DNA of 64,000 bases from the NCBI GenBank assembly GCA_017654935.2, contig CM065711.1, forward strand, positions 30,177,530 through 30,241,529, written 5' to 3'. Below are positions 45,560 to 55,533 of this stretch, one piece after another. The notes beneath the pieces were generated by a model. That model was not told the DNA's origin, made no database searches, and saw nothing but the letters and a program-made list of their open reading frames with translations. This DNA comes from Phymorhynchus buccinoides. Lineage: Eukaryota > Mollusca > Gastropoda > Neogastropoda > Raphitomidae. Position 1 is the stretch's first letter. Every line of letters begins with the position of its first letter. The position numbers were made by a program, and so were the translations under genes.

Positions 45560-45985
45560 GTTATCGGGGCAGTGGGTGGATGCCTCGTGCCTCCATACAG
45601 GGTGCTGGACTACCTCCCCCCCCCCTCTCTATGAGGTCTCCCCCCGTGGGGATACCGGGGAGTGTTTTTCATTTTAAAAAACAGTTCCCCCACCTTCTGG
45701 AAGTTCTGTGCTTGTAACTTCCTCTAATCTGCTACTGTCTTTGACTCTGCCTTTTCCCTTTTGCTTTCTGTCATCTACTATCTTTCTGACTTACTGGCCT
45801 ATTCTCATGCCTTTAAAAACAAAACAAAAAGTCTTGCAAATAATTAGTTCCTCCTTTTGAGCTCCTCCGAAATCGGAATGTGTCGGGCTGACGCAGCCGG
45901 GGGAGACCAGTGAAAAGTGAAAAAAACGGTCACATACATACCTTACCCATTATGGCCATGTGGCCTGGGAACTCAGAAGAAGAAG
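45560..45985 (+). mobile_element. Family A (A2) retroposon, long copy
   Basis: It runs GGGCAGTGGGTGGATGCCTC, CCACCTTCTGGAAGTTCTGT, TTTGACTCTGCCTTTTCCC and TCCGAAATCGGAATGTG to CTGGGAACTCAGAAGAAGAAG. The 5' half matches A1 copies, but the 3' half is different from A1 and also ends in a GAA run. Confidence 0.75.
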
Positions 45986-46215
45986 CTATTTTTCATTTTT
46001 GCAAAGCTGTGGTTCAGCTTCATCTCTCCCCTGAAGACAGGAGTGTGGTTGCCCACGTGGCGGGGTAATCAAAAACAAGTCACACAGGTAATGTTCTCAT
46101 CCCTGGCTGATGCATTTGTACCATAGTGTTCAAGCGCTTCGGCTGTTGGGACGATCCCTGGAGTCTTTTAGACAGGGTACATCGACAGCTACACCAGCAT
46201 GTTGTGAGCTTTCAG
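45986..46215 (-). mobile_element. Family B repeat
   Basis: GCCCACGTGGCGGGGTAATC, then GATGCATTTGTACC, GGGACGATCCCTGGAGTCTT. It is the reverse of the copy at 48104-48300. A plus-strand frame over it looks coding but is repeat sequence. Confidence 0.7.
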
Positions 46216-46303
46216 TTTCAATGAGTTGTCATGTCTGCTTTTTCATTTCAGACGAAACAAAATCAGCAACACCGTGTTAAAAGAGCAATATTATCAGTTT
46301 TTG

Positions 46304-46437
46304 GGATTTGCAAGTGTGATATTGTTTTTATCCTATCTCAAGTGGCTTTGCTGTTTATCACACGAGGTCGGAGACCGAGTATGATAAACAGCAAGCCACG
46401 AGAGATAGGATAAAAGCAATATCACACTCGCAAATCC
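46304..46437. mobile_element. Near-perfect 134-bp palindrome
   Basis: GGATTTGCAAGTGTGATATT at the left pairs with AATATCACACTCGCAAATCC at the right. Pairing is almost complete through AGCAAAGCCAC/GTGGCTTTGC-type blocks to a loop of about 20 bp at ACGAGGTCGGAGACCGAG. It is in intron 2 of the host gene and noncoding. Confidence 0.85.
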
Positions 46438-46825
46438 TAATAACGGATATATACCGATATTTTACCTATTTCAGGTGATAATCAAACACGCATCGAAGAA
46501 GCGAGACGGCCATGCATGCAGATCTAAAATAATACTAACCACTTCACCGTAGCCAGAAAATCCTACTCATCCAAAAATAATATAGTTCTCCAAGTTAGAA
46601 AGTCGTGAGCTATTTTGATCTTGCACATTGATACATTATGAAAGGAAACTGATTATTAATCGAAACATGAACCTACTGGAATTTGCTGTATAAAAAATAG
46701 CCTTTACAATGACATATTCGTTTTACACTGCCACTGCATTGATAACAAGAACATTAAAGGCAAACAAATAATGAATCGTTCGAAAGTAAAATAAACATGA
46801 TGATTGCACACAACGTTCTCTTACT

Positions 46826-47020
46826 TACTCACACACACACACACACACACAGACATGCACACACGCACATGTACACATGCACATACACACACACGTGTAC
46901 GTGTGCAATTACATACATACACATGCAGGTATGCACGCCTGTATGCATGCAGGCACACACACACATACATGCACAAACACACGCACACATGAACGCACAC
47001 ACGCACACATACACACACAT
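46826..47020. repeat. (CA)n microsatellite, interrupted
   Basis: CACA and CATA/CACG units with unique breaks. Confidence 0.9.
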
Positions 47021-47586
47021 TATACAAGAGTAAAATAGTTACAATATGGAAATTCTAAGAAGAAGATCACATTCTCAATCAAGTTTGAATACAATACTGC
47101 AACATCAAATAAAATCATACTGCCATCGACATACCAATTACATGACTAATTATAATTAGTAGACAAATTTTGCAAGAACAAAAATACCCTTCTACCTCAT
47201 TTACAAGCATTTAAAGTTTACAAGACGTAGACATTCTACATACAACATACGAATCATAAAATAATTGTAAATACATTTTTTACAAGATTTATGCAATGAA
47301 GTGCCCCCCACCTCACACACAAACACTAATATATTGAGCGTTTTGAACTTGGTTGTTCTATCTTGGAAGTCTACAAAGGCAATTTAATAAATTTTACAAG
47401 GCTTATCAGACTTATTCTGTCTCATTTTGTCTCGTTACCTCTCTCTTTCAACTTGCCCCCCTGAGTCGTCCGACGGGGCTCTGCCCCTGTACCCTGCCGG
47501 GGCCATGAGTCCCTGGACCCCTGCCTTTCATTTTTTGTTCATGTTGGGGAGTTACACCCCTGTGGTTGTTGTTCTTATTGTTTCAG
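47021..47586. other. Intron sequence, no feature recognised beyond the acceptor
   Basis: AT-rich to 47400, then ordinary unique sequence ending in the pyrimidine-rich TTGTTGTTCTTATTGTTTCAG acceptor read to 47586 (last 20 bases described). Confidence 0.5.
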
Positions 47587-47646
47587 GAGGGCTCTGTGTG
47601 TCCGGAGGGAGATAGATGCGCACATCTGCACAACGTCTACACACCG
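47587..47646 (+). CDS. Exon 3 (60 nt); completes a CCCH zinc finger
   Basis: The exon has a strong acceptor (TTCTTATTGTTTCAG), a donor CCG|GTATGC and phase 0 at both ends. It encodes the 20 residues EGSVCPEGDRCAHLHNVYTP. Read after exon 2 (…LHCIAFQ), the cysteines and histidine are spaced C-x8-C-x5-C-x3-H exactly, the canonical CCCH zinc-finger spacing. In known families CCCH fingers usually bind single-stranded RNA. The exon is too short to show as a long ORF. The match of spacing, phase and splice sites together makes chance unlikely. Confidence 0.75.
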
Positions 47647-47769
47647 GTATGCTGCCCCTTTACTTCTGTGTGTGCGTGCTCTTTAAGTAGCATTCTAAGT
47701 GGATGCCTCCTTTTCTGTGAGGATTTCCGGTAAAAACGCTTAAAAAATAATCTTGAGAAGAACATAGGC

Positions 47770-47775
<6 letters not shown>

Positions 47776-47832
<57 letters not shown>

Positions 47833-47943
47833 TCTCTCTCTCTCGCTCTCTCTCATATCATGTTCCCTGGTTAAATAAAATTTCGTTTTCGTTTCTCTCT
47901 CTCTCTCTCTCACTCTCACTCTCTCAATCTCTCTCTCTCTCTC

Positions 47944-48009
<66 letters not shown>

Positions 48010-48010
48010 A
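47776..48010. repeat. (TC)n microsatellites around a short unique spacer
   Basis: CT tracts at 47774-47850 and 47896-48008, separated by CATGTTCCCTGGTTAAATAA and a TTTCGTTTTCG stretch. Confidence 0.9.
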
Positions 48011-48103
48011 CTTTCCGTTGTTTTGTCACCATTAATTTAGAAGTACTTTATTTTATTTATTTTTATTCATGTTTTTGCATTTTATGGTTGGTTGGTTGGC
48101 TTA

Positions 48104-48300
48104 CCCTGGCTAAAAGACTCCAGGGATCATCCCAACAGCGAGAAGCACTTGAACACTAAGGTACAAGTGCATCAGCTAGGGATGAGAACATTACGTGTGT
48201 GACCGTTTTTTGATTACCCCGCCACGTGGGCAGCCACACTCCGTCTTCGGGGGATTTTAGACTGATGATGATATGCTGGGAGCTTGTCAAGGCTTAAGAC
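48104..48300 (+). mobile_element. Family B repeat, uninterrupted copy
   Basis: AGACTCCAGGGATCATCCCA, ACAAGTGCATCAGCTAGGGA, GAGAACATTACGTGTG and ACCCCGCCACGTGGGCAG appear in order. It is used here as the reference for the split copy at 26391-26855. Confidence 0.7.
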
Positions 48301-48464
48301 AATCCCCGCACAACCATTCAGAGCATAACAACATTTTGATGTAGCCTTGGCGTTCTAGCTTATGTCAACTGGTCTGACACAGCCTCATGCCAAGGCATGT
48401 TGCATTTTATAATTTCAAAAGCAATACACAACGCAGATTAAGCGAAAACAATGTATCTCTCCCC

Positions 48465-48488
48465 CCCCCACCTTCCCCCCCCCCCCCC

Positions 48489-48587
<99 letters not shown>
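48465..48587. repeat. Poly-C and (TC)n microsatellite
   Basis: C runs followed by about 100 bp of CT and a short CA run. Confidence 0.9.
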
Positions 48588-50097
48588 GAGGATGATAGAG
48601 AGAAAGAAAATACATGCATCATCCAGCAAATGCATTGGTATCCATAGAATCTTCCCCCTCCCCCTCCATCTCCCCACTCCCATACATATCAGTGGCCTGT
48701 CGACAAATATGGTAAATATATGAACTAGGAATATGGCTTACAAACAGATAATTTGATTATTGGATCAGAGCTAAATATGGTTGCCATTGTGCAAAAAAGA
48801 TATCCTGAGACATAGCAAAACAAGAAATGCATTTTTCAATATCATATCTCTTTTTCATATATGGAATAAAATGTTGAAAATTAAGGCACTTTCCTTCACA
48901 TCTGCATTTATAAATGAAAATTTTTGCTAATAGTAGAATCAGATCAAAAAGTACTATCAGATCTGAAATTTTCTCCACATCCAAATAAAATTATTTTTTT
49001 CTGTTAGTGAAATATTTACATGGTTACATTTAACATTTAACATTGCTTGAAAACCTGTCAAAAATAATTGTACATGTGCACAACTCCAGAAAATGTGTTG
49101 AATAGTTTTGTTTTCATTTTCACAAAATAATGAGCATCTCTCAGAATTGTTAATGTTCGTCTTTTGCAAAATTATATTTGTACCTAAACTTCTATGCGTT
49201 AAACGCAATTGAAACCACTTCAATTTGATGTCCTTTACAGTTCTTATCTGTTTGAATACATTCTTCCAATGTACTTCTGTTGCAAAAGAATATCATAATA
49301 AAACCGAGCTTCTTTGGGAGTTGAGCAAATCATTTTTTTTTAACATGTTTGAACAGTATTCAGTTTTGTGTGTAAACAGAATTGTAAGCTTTCTAGCATA
49401 CAATCTGACAGCACTTTTAAGTCCAAGGTAAGAAACAAAATTACAAACCAAATCATATTTCTCAGTGAAAGATGCAAAAGACAAAAAGTTACCATTCTCT
49501 TCCAGTAAATCCCCCACAAATAACACATCTTTTTGGATCCAACTTTGGTAGTACACACTTTTACTACCTATTTTGATGTTTGGGTTACAAAACAAAGGTT
49601 CAGAACAAAATTCATCTACTGTCTTAACCTGCAATGACTCTCCAAATTCTTTGTATGCTTTAAAAACATCTTTCCAAAAAGCATTTACATGTTGTGCGCT
49701 TAACAAATCGCATCCTATCTTAATTTTTGGACACTGGAGGCAGAGTAATTCTTTCCATTTATGTTTACTTGAGTACAGTTTGCGAATCCATGTCAGTTTC
49801 AATGCATTCAGATGTGTTTTAACGTCAGGTATGCCCATGCCTCCAATTTAGAAGTACTTTCAGTACCAATACACTTCTTGGCAGAAGAGCTATGTAAAGC
49901 TATTGCCAATAAAATATTTGCGTTTGCGTCTCTCTCACTCTCACCCTCTTCTCTGTTAAATGCATAGCATTAAGCCTGTCCTTACCTCCTGAAATTAAGA
50001 AAATAGGGTCTTCGGATAACAGGCCCTGATTTTATGCCTTTTTATTGACATGGGTGTGAAACCATTGTGGTGCTTGAACCCTCTTTCTCTCCAGCCC

Positions 50098-50236
50098 TTA
50101 ATTTTATGAAGTTCTACTAAAGCTTAAGTGGGAAACTAAACGTTACTTTCTAAATTAAGTAAACCGATTTGCATAATTTAGTAAGTAACAACGTTTAGTT
50201 TCCCACTTAAGCTTTAGTAGAACTTCATAGAATTAA
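50098..50236. mobile_element. Near-perfect 139-bp palindrome
   Basis: GAAGTTCTACTAAAGCTTAA with GTGGGAAACTAAACGTT (50111-50147) is followed about 45 bp later by its inverted copy ending CTTCATAGAATTAA at 50236. The inner arms (ACTTTCTAAATTAAGT / TAATTTAGTAAGT) also pair, leaving a loop of about 12 bp. One mismatch is seen in the outer 47 bp. Confidence 0.85.
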
Positions 50237-50400
50237 GCACAGATCCCTGGGTATAGGCTTTCAACTGTTGGTCGGCGCTCTTTTGCTTTCTCAGGACTCC
50301 ATCGCAGAGGTAAGATGGAGCAGCTTTATAGATAAATTTATAGCAAAGGGTGTTTAATTTATACTCAATTCTGTCTGCGGCAGGAAGCCAGTGCAAATAT
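50214..50400 (-). mobile_element. CR1/L2-like LINE C-terminal fragment
   Basis: The minus strand encodes LHWLPAADRIEYKLNTLCYK and then FIYKAAPSYLCDGVL, equivalent to the HWLPV..RI.YKL..LCYK....APSYL block of CR1/L2-type ORF2. The same block is in the LINE at 59334-60290. Its left part overlaps the palindrome. Confidence 0.65.
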
Positions 50401-50655
50401 TCGGCGCTGAATCTTGATAGATTTGTAGCAAAGGGTGTTTAATTTATACTCAATTCTGTCTGCGACAGGAAGCCAGTGCAAATATTCGGCGCTGAATCTT
50501 AATAGATTTGTAGCAAATGGTGTTTAATTTATACTCAATTCTGTCTGCGGCAGGAAGCCAGTGCAAATGTACCGCGCTGAATCTTGATAGATTTGTAGCA
50601 AAGGGTGTTTAATTTATGCTCAATTCTGTCTGCGACAGGAAGCCAGTGGGAACGG
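50320..50655. repeat. 85-bp tandem array, four units, derived from the LINE C-terminal block
   Basis: TGTTTAATTT begins at 50351, 50436, 50521 and 50606, an exact 85-bp step. Each unit carries GGAAGCCAGTGCAAAT and CTCAATTCTGTCTGCG, which read minus are ADRIEYKLNTLCYK. 85 is not a multiple of three. The array ends 36 bp before the exon 4 acceptor. Confidence 0.9.
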
Positions 50656-50691
50656 AGAAGAGGGCTGATTTGATTTGTTTTCTTTTTTCAG

Positions 50692-50958
50692 GAGCTGATG
50701 GATAAAGCGCTTTGCCTGCTCTCCAACCAGGTCCGCCTGGACCACGCCCTGCAGGCCGGGGCCCACTCCTTGATCGGCAACGGCCCCGCCCTGTCGGAGC
50801 TGACTCAGTGCCTGCCCCAGCAGCCCTGGGGCTCCGTGGAATCCCTGCTGGAGTTCATCTTCCCCCACGGGCTGGTCACTTACAGCCTGGACTCCGTCGT
50901 GGAGTTATGCACCAAGGTGGAGAAAGAGGATGCCACGATCGTCGGGGTGCAGCTGCAG
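50692..50958 (+). CDS. Exon 4 of the unidentified host gene
   Basis: The exon is 267 nt, phase 0, after a strong acceptor (TTGTTTTCTTTTTTCAG) and before CAG|GTTGGA. It encodes 89 residues from ELMDKALCLLSNQVRLDHAL through SELTQCLPQQPWGSVESLLE and HGLVTYSLDSVVELC to GVQLQ. The sequence is helical and soluble in character, with no signal or membrane segment. GC-rich codon use matches exons 1, 2, 5 and 6. No named domain is recognised. A possible relation to TRANK1-like or other CCCH-containing helicase-associated proteins is only a guess. Confidence 0.87.
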
Positions 50959-50984
50959 GTTGGATGGAGAGAGGGTTGGAGAGG

Positions 50985-51007
50985 GGGGGGGGGGGGGAGA
51001 GGGGAGA

Positions 51008-51041
<34 letters not shown>

Positions 51042-51571
51042 GGGGGTGGTAGGGGGGGGAGAGAGAGGGGGGGAGAGATGGAGGAAAGAGAGAGGGGGGG
51101 AGAGAGAGGGGGAGAGAAAGAGAGAGAGAGATGGAGAGAGAAATGAGAGAGGGAGGGGGGGGGAGAGGAAGAGAGAGAGAGGGGGGTGGGGAGAGAAGAG
51201 AGGGGGGGATGGAGAGTAAAGAGAGAGGGGGGGGAGGGAGAGAGGAGAGAAAGAGAGAGAGGGGGGAGAGAAAGAGAGAGGGGGAGAGAGAGAGGGGGAG
51301 AGGGATGGAGAGAGAGGAGGGGGAGAGAGAGATGGAGAGAAAAGAGAGATGGGGGAGAGAAAGAAAGAGGGGGGGGGGAGAGATAGAGAGAGGGGGGAGA
51401 GAGAGATGGAGACAAAGAGAGAGGGGGGGGGGAGAGAGATGGAGAGAGAAGAGAGAGGGGGGGTGAGAAAGGGAGAGACAGACAGAGAGAAGAATGACAA
51501 ACTTTATTACACAAGGATTGTTGAGATTTGGGGCCGAGCCTTTTAATTCTTCCAGTCTGTCCTTTGAGAGA

Positions 51572-51626
<55 letters not shown>

Positions 51627-51790
51627 GGAGAAAAAGAGAGATGGAGATGGAGAAAAAGAGAGAGAGATGGAGAGAGAGAGATGGAGAAAGAGAGACAGAC
51701 AAAGAGAGATGGAGAAAGAGTGAGCAAAGTCAGACTTGAGAGTGAGATACAGACATACAAAGTTTGAGAGAGAGAGAGAGAGATGGAGAA

Positions 51791-51888
<98 letters not shown>

Positions 51889-52065
51889 TGAGAAAGAGTT
51901 GAGAAGAGTGAGAACTGAATAAGGAGGAGGGTGAGAGAGAGAATAAAGGAGAGCCAGAGACAGACAAAAATAAGACAAAATAAGCAGGCGGAGATAAGAG
52001 AGAGAGAGAGGGGGGAAAAGAAAAAAAGGAAGAGGATATTTTTATGTGAGGAAAGGGCAGATCGC
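50985..52065. repeat. Purine tract: poly-G, GGA and (GA)n
   Basis: About 1.1 kb of almost pure purine on the plus strand with a short unique break at 51490-51560 (ACAAACTTTATTACACAAGG). Opposite-strand ORFs of up to 408 codons, rich in Ser, Pro and Leu, result from the lack of stop codons in CT repeats. Confidence 0.95.
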
Positions 52066-52140
52066 AAAACATGCTGAAGGAGAGATGCAAATCTACCGCC
52101 ATTTACTGTTATTACATATTTGATCATGATTATACCATTA

Positions 52141-53381
52141 CAGTCAAACCTTTATTTTAAGACTTCCCCCCCAAAAGTCAGGAAAAATCGAGGAGTCTTA
52201 TAACGGAGGTCGGTTTTATGCATAAATTATAGTCAGATACATTACTGTCAAACCTTTATTTTAAGACTTCCATCAACAAAAAGTCAGGAAAAAACGAGGG
52301 GTCTTATAACGGAGGTCGGTTTTATGCATAAATTATACCGTATTTTCCGGACTACAAAGCGCACTGTTGTCTAAGCCTCACCCCCTGAATTTTATTAAAA
52401 TTCTGGAAAAAAACAACGATAAAGCCGCATTCAGTGTCTAAGCCGCAAGAGACTGAAAAGAAAAACGAACCTGAGAAGACGAGCAGACGAACTCGTGATC
52501 GAAAGCCACGGCAACTTTGACGGCCCGTGTTGCACTCGCACGCAAACTATACATAACAGTACAGACCTAATCTTCGCCATAACGGACCTTGTAAATACTG
52601 GATTCGACACAACACAACACAAAACATGACAAAGTAATGCACTGGCAGTTCATTTTCAGTCACAGTTTGCACACAACAATCTTTTCCCGCGCATGCAACT
52701 CGGTTGACAAAATGGTGCAGCGCACACCGCAGATACGAAATCACGGCAAACGCTAATGCGCCAGCTGCTTTCATTTATCGGATTTTGTGAGTTGTTTGCA
52801 TTCAGCAAGTGTTTCAGTGCACACACTAACGCCGATTTATCAGTTTGATAACGGAAAGGAGCTGCTTTTCAACTTATTTTTTGTGAAGTGAGACCATTCA
52901 CTGAGTTCCAACTTATGGAGTGAGACCGATCACCTAGTTTCAACTTGGAAGTTGACTTTGCATTTTCGTGTGCACAGAGTTCGTAAAGATCGACACGATC
53001 GTGTCTGTTTCAGTTCAAACTTTGATCATAAACTGCTCAGTGATGACACATGTGCATAAAAGTGGTGAAATTTAGTGGTCAGATCGTGATATCGCTGATT
53101 AAATTCTTCAATTTCGGCATGAGAACGGTTCGTTTTTACCGAGATTGACGATGTCAACACGCACAGGCTGGAGTTGACGACCAGCCTAAAATAGATTCAG
53201 GGAAATCCGCGTATGAGCCGCATTTGCTGTCTTAGCCGCTGGGGTCAAAGTTGAGGAAAAAAGTAGCGGCTTATAGCCCGGAAAATACGGTAGTCGGATA
53301 CATTACACCTGCGCCAAAAACATTTGGTCTTAGATAAGAGGAGGTCTTTTAACGGAGGGTTTTATAATAGAGGTTTGACTG
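52141..53381. mobile_element. Outer TA-flanked inverted-repeat element ending 17 bp before exon 5
   Basis: It starts CAGTCAAACCTTTATTTTAA and ends ATAGAGGTTTGACTG-like (AGAGGTTTGACTG). TA flanks are at 52139-52140 and 53382-53383. The left part is duplicated in tandem (about 105 bp, second copy from 52246), each with a TAACGGAGGTCGGTTTTATG block. A second element is inserted in the second copy. The exon 5 acceptor AG is at 53397-53398. Confidence 0.85.
52338..53290. mobile_element. Inner TA-flanked element, 953 bp, with an empty site in the same window
   Basis: The ends are CCGTATTTTCCGGACTACAA and, inverted, CCGTATTTTCCGGGCTATAA. It interrupts ATAAATTATA...TAGTCGGATACATTAC, whose uninterrupted form is in the adjacent tandem copy at 52223-52246 (AAATTATAGTCAGATACATT). 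The comparison fixes a TA duplication and the exact borders. The interior is noncoding, so it is non-autonomous. Confidence 0.88.
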
Positions 53382-53398
53382 TATCTTTTTCGTTTTAG

Positions 53399-53545
53399 AT
53401 TGAGAGGTACCTGAAGTGTCTGTGGGAGAACCCGGGTCATGTGGACAGGGGCAGCCCCCAGAACGTGCTGCAGGAGAGGTGCAAGTCCACGTCCTGGATG
53501 GTGCTCGCGTCGCTCCTCGTGCCCATCTTCAGGCTCAACATCCAG
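53399..53545 (+). CDS. Exon 5 of the unidentified host gene
   Basis: The exon is 147 nt, phase 0, acceptor ATCTTTTTCGTTTTAG, donor CAG|GTGAAC. It encodes 49 residues, IERYLKCLWENPGHVDRGSP at the start and LASLLVPIFRLNIQ at the end. Only 17 bp of intron separate it from the right end of the TA-flanked element, so the branch point must lie inside element sequence. The exon is uninterrupted and GC-rich like its neighbours. Confidence 0.87.
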
Positions 53546-53614
53546 GTGAACAAAATAATTTCACCGTTAACCCCTTGACTGCCATGTAGGGTGTTCACTG
53601 TGCGTGCTTGATGA

Positions 53615-54650
53615 CATCACTATCCCCGGTGGGGGGGGGGGGTCTTTCGTAAAAATGGTCCCTCTGCCTTCTGGGAGTTTTGTTCTTGTAACTTCGTTTA
53701 AGTCTCTTGTGCGGTGAGCGGTCGGGAACGTTAAAAAAAAATTGGGATCGGAAATGTCTAGAACGTTCGGGAACGTACGGATTCCACGTGGCCGGTTTGG
53801 GCGCTTCCATTTTGTTTCTATCACATGGCAGTCACGTGAGCGCTTCAGCCTCGCTTTTGCTATAGATTACACTTCCGTCCTGTTGCTTGCAATGGCTTCT
53901 AGGCCGATTGGTTTGAAAGATATGAATTTTTGAAAATTAGTGACCGACTTCGGCATTTTTGCGATTTTTCCAATATGGATGATGAACAGTTATGGCGTCC
54001 ATTGACTGAGGAAAGCGATGAATAGTCGTATTTTTGTGAAAGATGGGACTTATGAGATCGCGAAGTGATGAGTAAGGAGTGTATTCTGACCTATTTCGGC
54101 AGCGAGCTTGTTTTTGTTCGATCGATGCGAATTTTTGAAGTCGTGTTACTGACATCAGCATTTTCCCGACTTTTACATCATGGATGATGAATCGTTATTG
54201 CATCCACTGAGTGATGACAGCGATGAAAATTCCCTTTTTTGTGAAAGATAGGAATTATAAGATCGTGAAGTGAAAGGGTAAGTGAATGATTTTGAACTAC
54301 ATTTCCATTTCAATCGTCTTAGGCTTCACCAGTCTGCAAATATAGGCAGTGAATGCAGTTTGTGAATACACTTTGGCATTTTGATTTTTTTTGTGGAGCC
54401 ATGCATCCCCATAACATCTTGGAATTCCTTTTGCAACTCAGACAGACATCTCGGCAACACATTCAAAACAAAAAAACACACAAAATCTGCTAGGGTATAT
54501 TTTATTTTATTATTTTTCTGACGCTACCCCCCCTTTTGTACGGAGTGACGTCCCTTGGGCTAGGATTTCAGAGGTGATAGAGAGCACAGAGTGTCAGGCA
54601 CAAGAGAGTTAATCTGCCGCTCTCTTTGACTCTGCCTTTTTCCTTTATTT
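53615..54650 (+). mobile_element. Family A fragment split by a TTAA-type element
   Basis: The left part (to 53697) has CTGCCTTCTGGGAGTTTTGT and CTTGTAACTTCG. The right part (from 54613) resumes TCTGCCGCTCTCTTTGACTC and TGCCTTTTTCCTTT. In other copies these are contiguous. Confidence 0.7.
53702..54608 (+). mobile_element. piggyBac-like TTAA element, 907 bp
   Basis: It begins GTCTCTTGTGC and ends GCACAAGAGAG, inverted except for the first base. Exact TTAA is at 53698-53701 and 54609-54612. The interior has two diverged copies of a short transposase-like N-terminus: one starting near 53977 (MDDEQLWRPLTEESDE, then a stop), the other near 54180 (MDDESLLHPLSDDSDEN). Acidic starts of this type fit piggyBac transposases. 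No catalytic core remains. Confidence 0.8.
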
Positions 54651-55414
54651 TATTTATTTATTTATTATGTGCATTTCTATAGTGCTTATTCATCAAAGCT
54701 CCAAGCACTTTACAATTTTTACTTAAGATATTCAAAACATTTTTATTAGCACTGGACAACGGGTTGAACCCGTGTCACAAAAGTGACTTTTTTTGTTTTG
54801 TTGCTTAGTATAGGTGTTACTATATTTTTGAGCGCGTGTGTGCGTGCTTGTGGTTTGATGTAGATATTTTTGTTGCAGTTTGATTGGACGACAGCTTTTG
54901 GCGGGAGAATAGTTAATAAGTTGATGGAGATTGAAGTGTGTGTATGAGGGCTTTGGGTAGTGAGCAGTGGACCAGGGTGGTGAAAGGTTGTGTGTGTGTG
55001 TAGTGAAGTGAGTCTGTTTCTTAAAAGAACTTTTATTTTGTTTAATTATTACTTAAGTTTAGACTAATCATTTTTCTTTTTTTCTTTTATCAAAACCTTT
55101 CTTTTAAGTGTGCGTTTGTTGATTTGTTTATTTTGTATACTTTCTTGATTCAAAAGATTATATTTTCCAGTTCGTATTTTATGCTTCTGTTTTTATTCGT
55201 ATGTATGACTGATTCATTGGGTGGTAGATAGCTCGGCCAACGCTCCTCACTCTCTCTGTGTGTCTTTCAGTGAGAATGTGACAACCCGAGACTTTTTTTG
55301 GTTTGTGTGATTAAATCTTTTGTTTTTGCCAGTCTATCTCATGAAAGTGGTGGTACCATAGCCGATGAGGTTTAACCGAGGCGTGGTTACCGCTACACCT
55401 ATCTATATTGTTAA
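54651..55414. other. Intron sequence with a short dispersed repeat
   Basis: TATTTATTTATTATGTGCAT followed by GCTCCAAGCACTTTACAA near 54655-54715 looks like a LINE or SINE 3' end. Nothing else is recognised. Confidence 0.4.
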
Positions 55415-55533
55415 AAACTTGGGACCTTACTGGTGTTGCACTGCCTTCGGCCATTGCAGCCAGTATTGTTCCCACCCTCTTTGTATTTACAAATGTCCCA
55501 TATGTGTCTATGACCGAGAGGACGTAAAACACC
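55415..55533. repeat. Segment homologous to the gypsy LTR interior
   Basis: CCAGTATTGTTCCCACC, TTTGTATTTACAAATGTCCC and GACCGAGAGGACGTAAAAC match 40165-40245 closely. It directly abuts the solo LTR, but it is a different repeat from that LTR. Confidence 0.75.

Larger units (their letters stand above)
48034..49860 (-). mobile_element. 5'-truncated L1/Tx1-like LINE with a 16-bp target-site duplication
   Basis: The direct repeat AATTTAGAAGTACTTT at 48034-48049 and 49845-49860 encloses the insertion. On the minus strand it starts with GGMGIPDVKTHLNALKLTWI, continues through FWKDVFKAYKEFGESLQV and LKWFQLRLTHRSLGTNIIL-like blocks, and reaches the C-terminal zinc motif CSLFCENENKTIQHIFWSCA. After a frame change near 48975 it continues DLIVLFDLILLLAKIFIYKC. 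The low-coordinate end has an (AATAA)n-like tail. This order is that of L1/Tx1-type ORF2 C-termini. Stops near 49293 and the frame change show that it is dead. A family B copy and a CT tract lie in its 3' part. Confidence 0.85.

Noticed and set aside
45917..46126. A possible exon between exons 2 and 3 with LWFSFISPLKTGVWLPTWRG
   Set aside because: The sequence is a family B repeat that also occurs at 26391-26855 and 48104-48300. Exons 2 and 3 join directly to give the CCCH spacing.
50876..52102. A 408-codon minus-strand ORF, rich in Ser, Leu and Pro
   Set aside because: It is the translation of a CT/poly-C tract, which has no stop codons in any frame. Neighbouring frames give equally long ORFs. 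Its 3' end overlaps exon 4 on the other strand.
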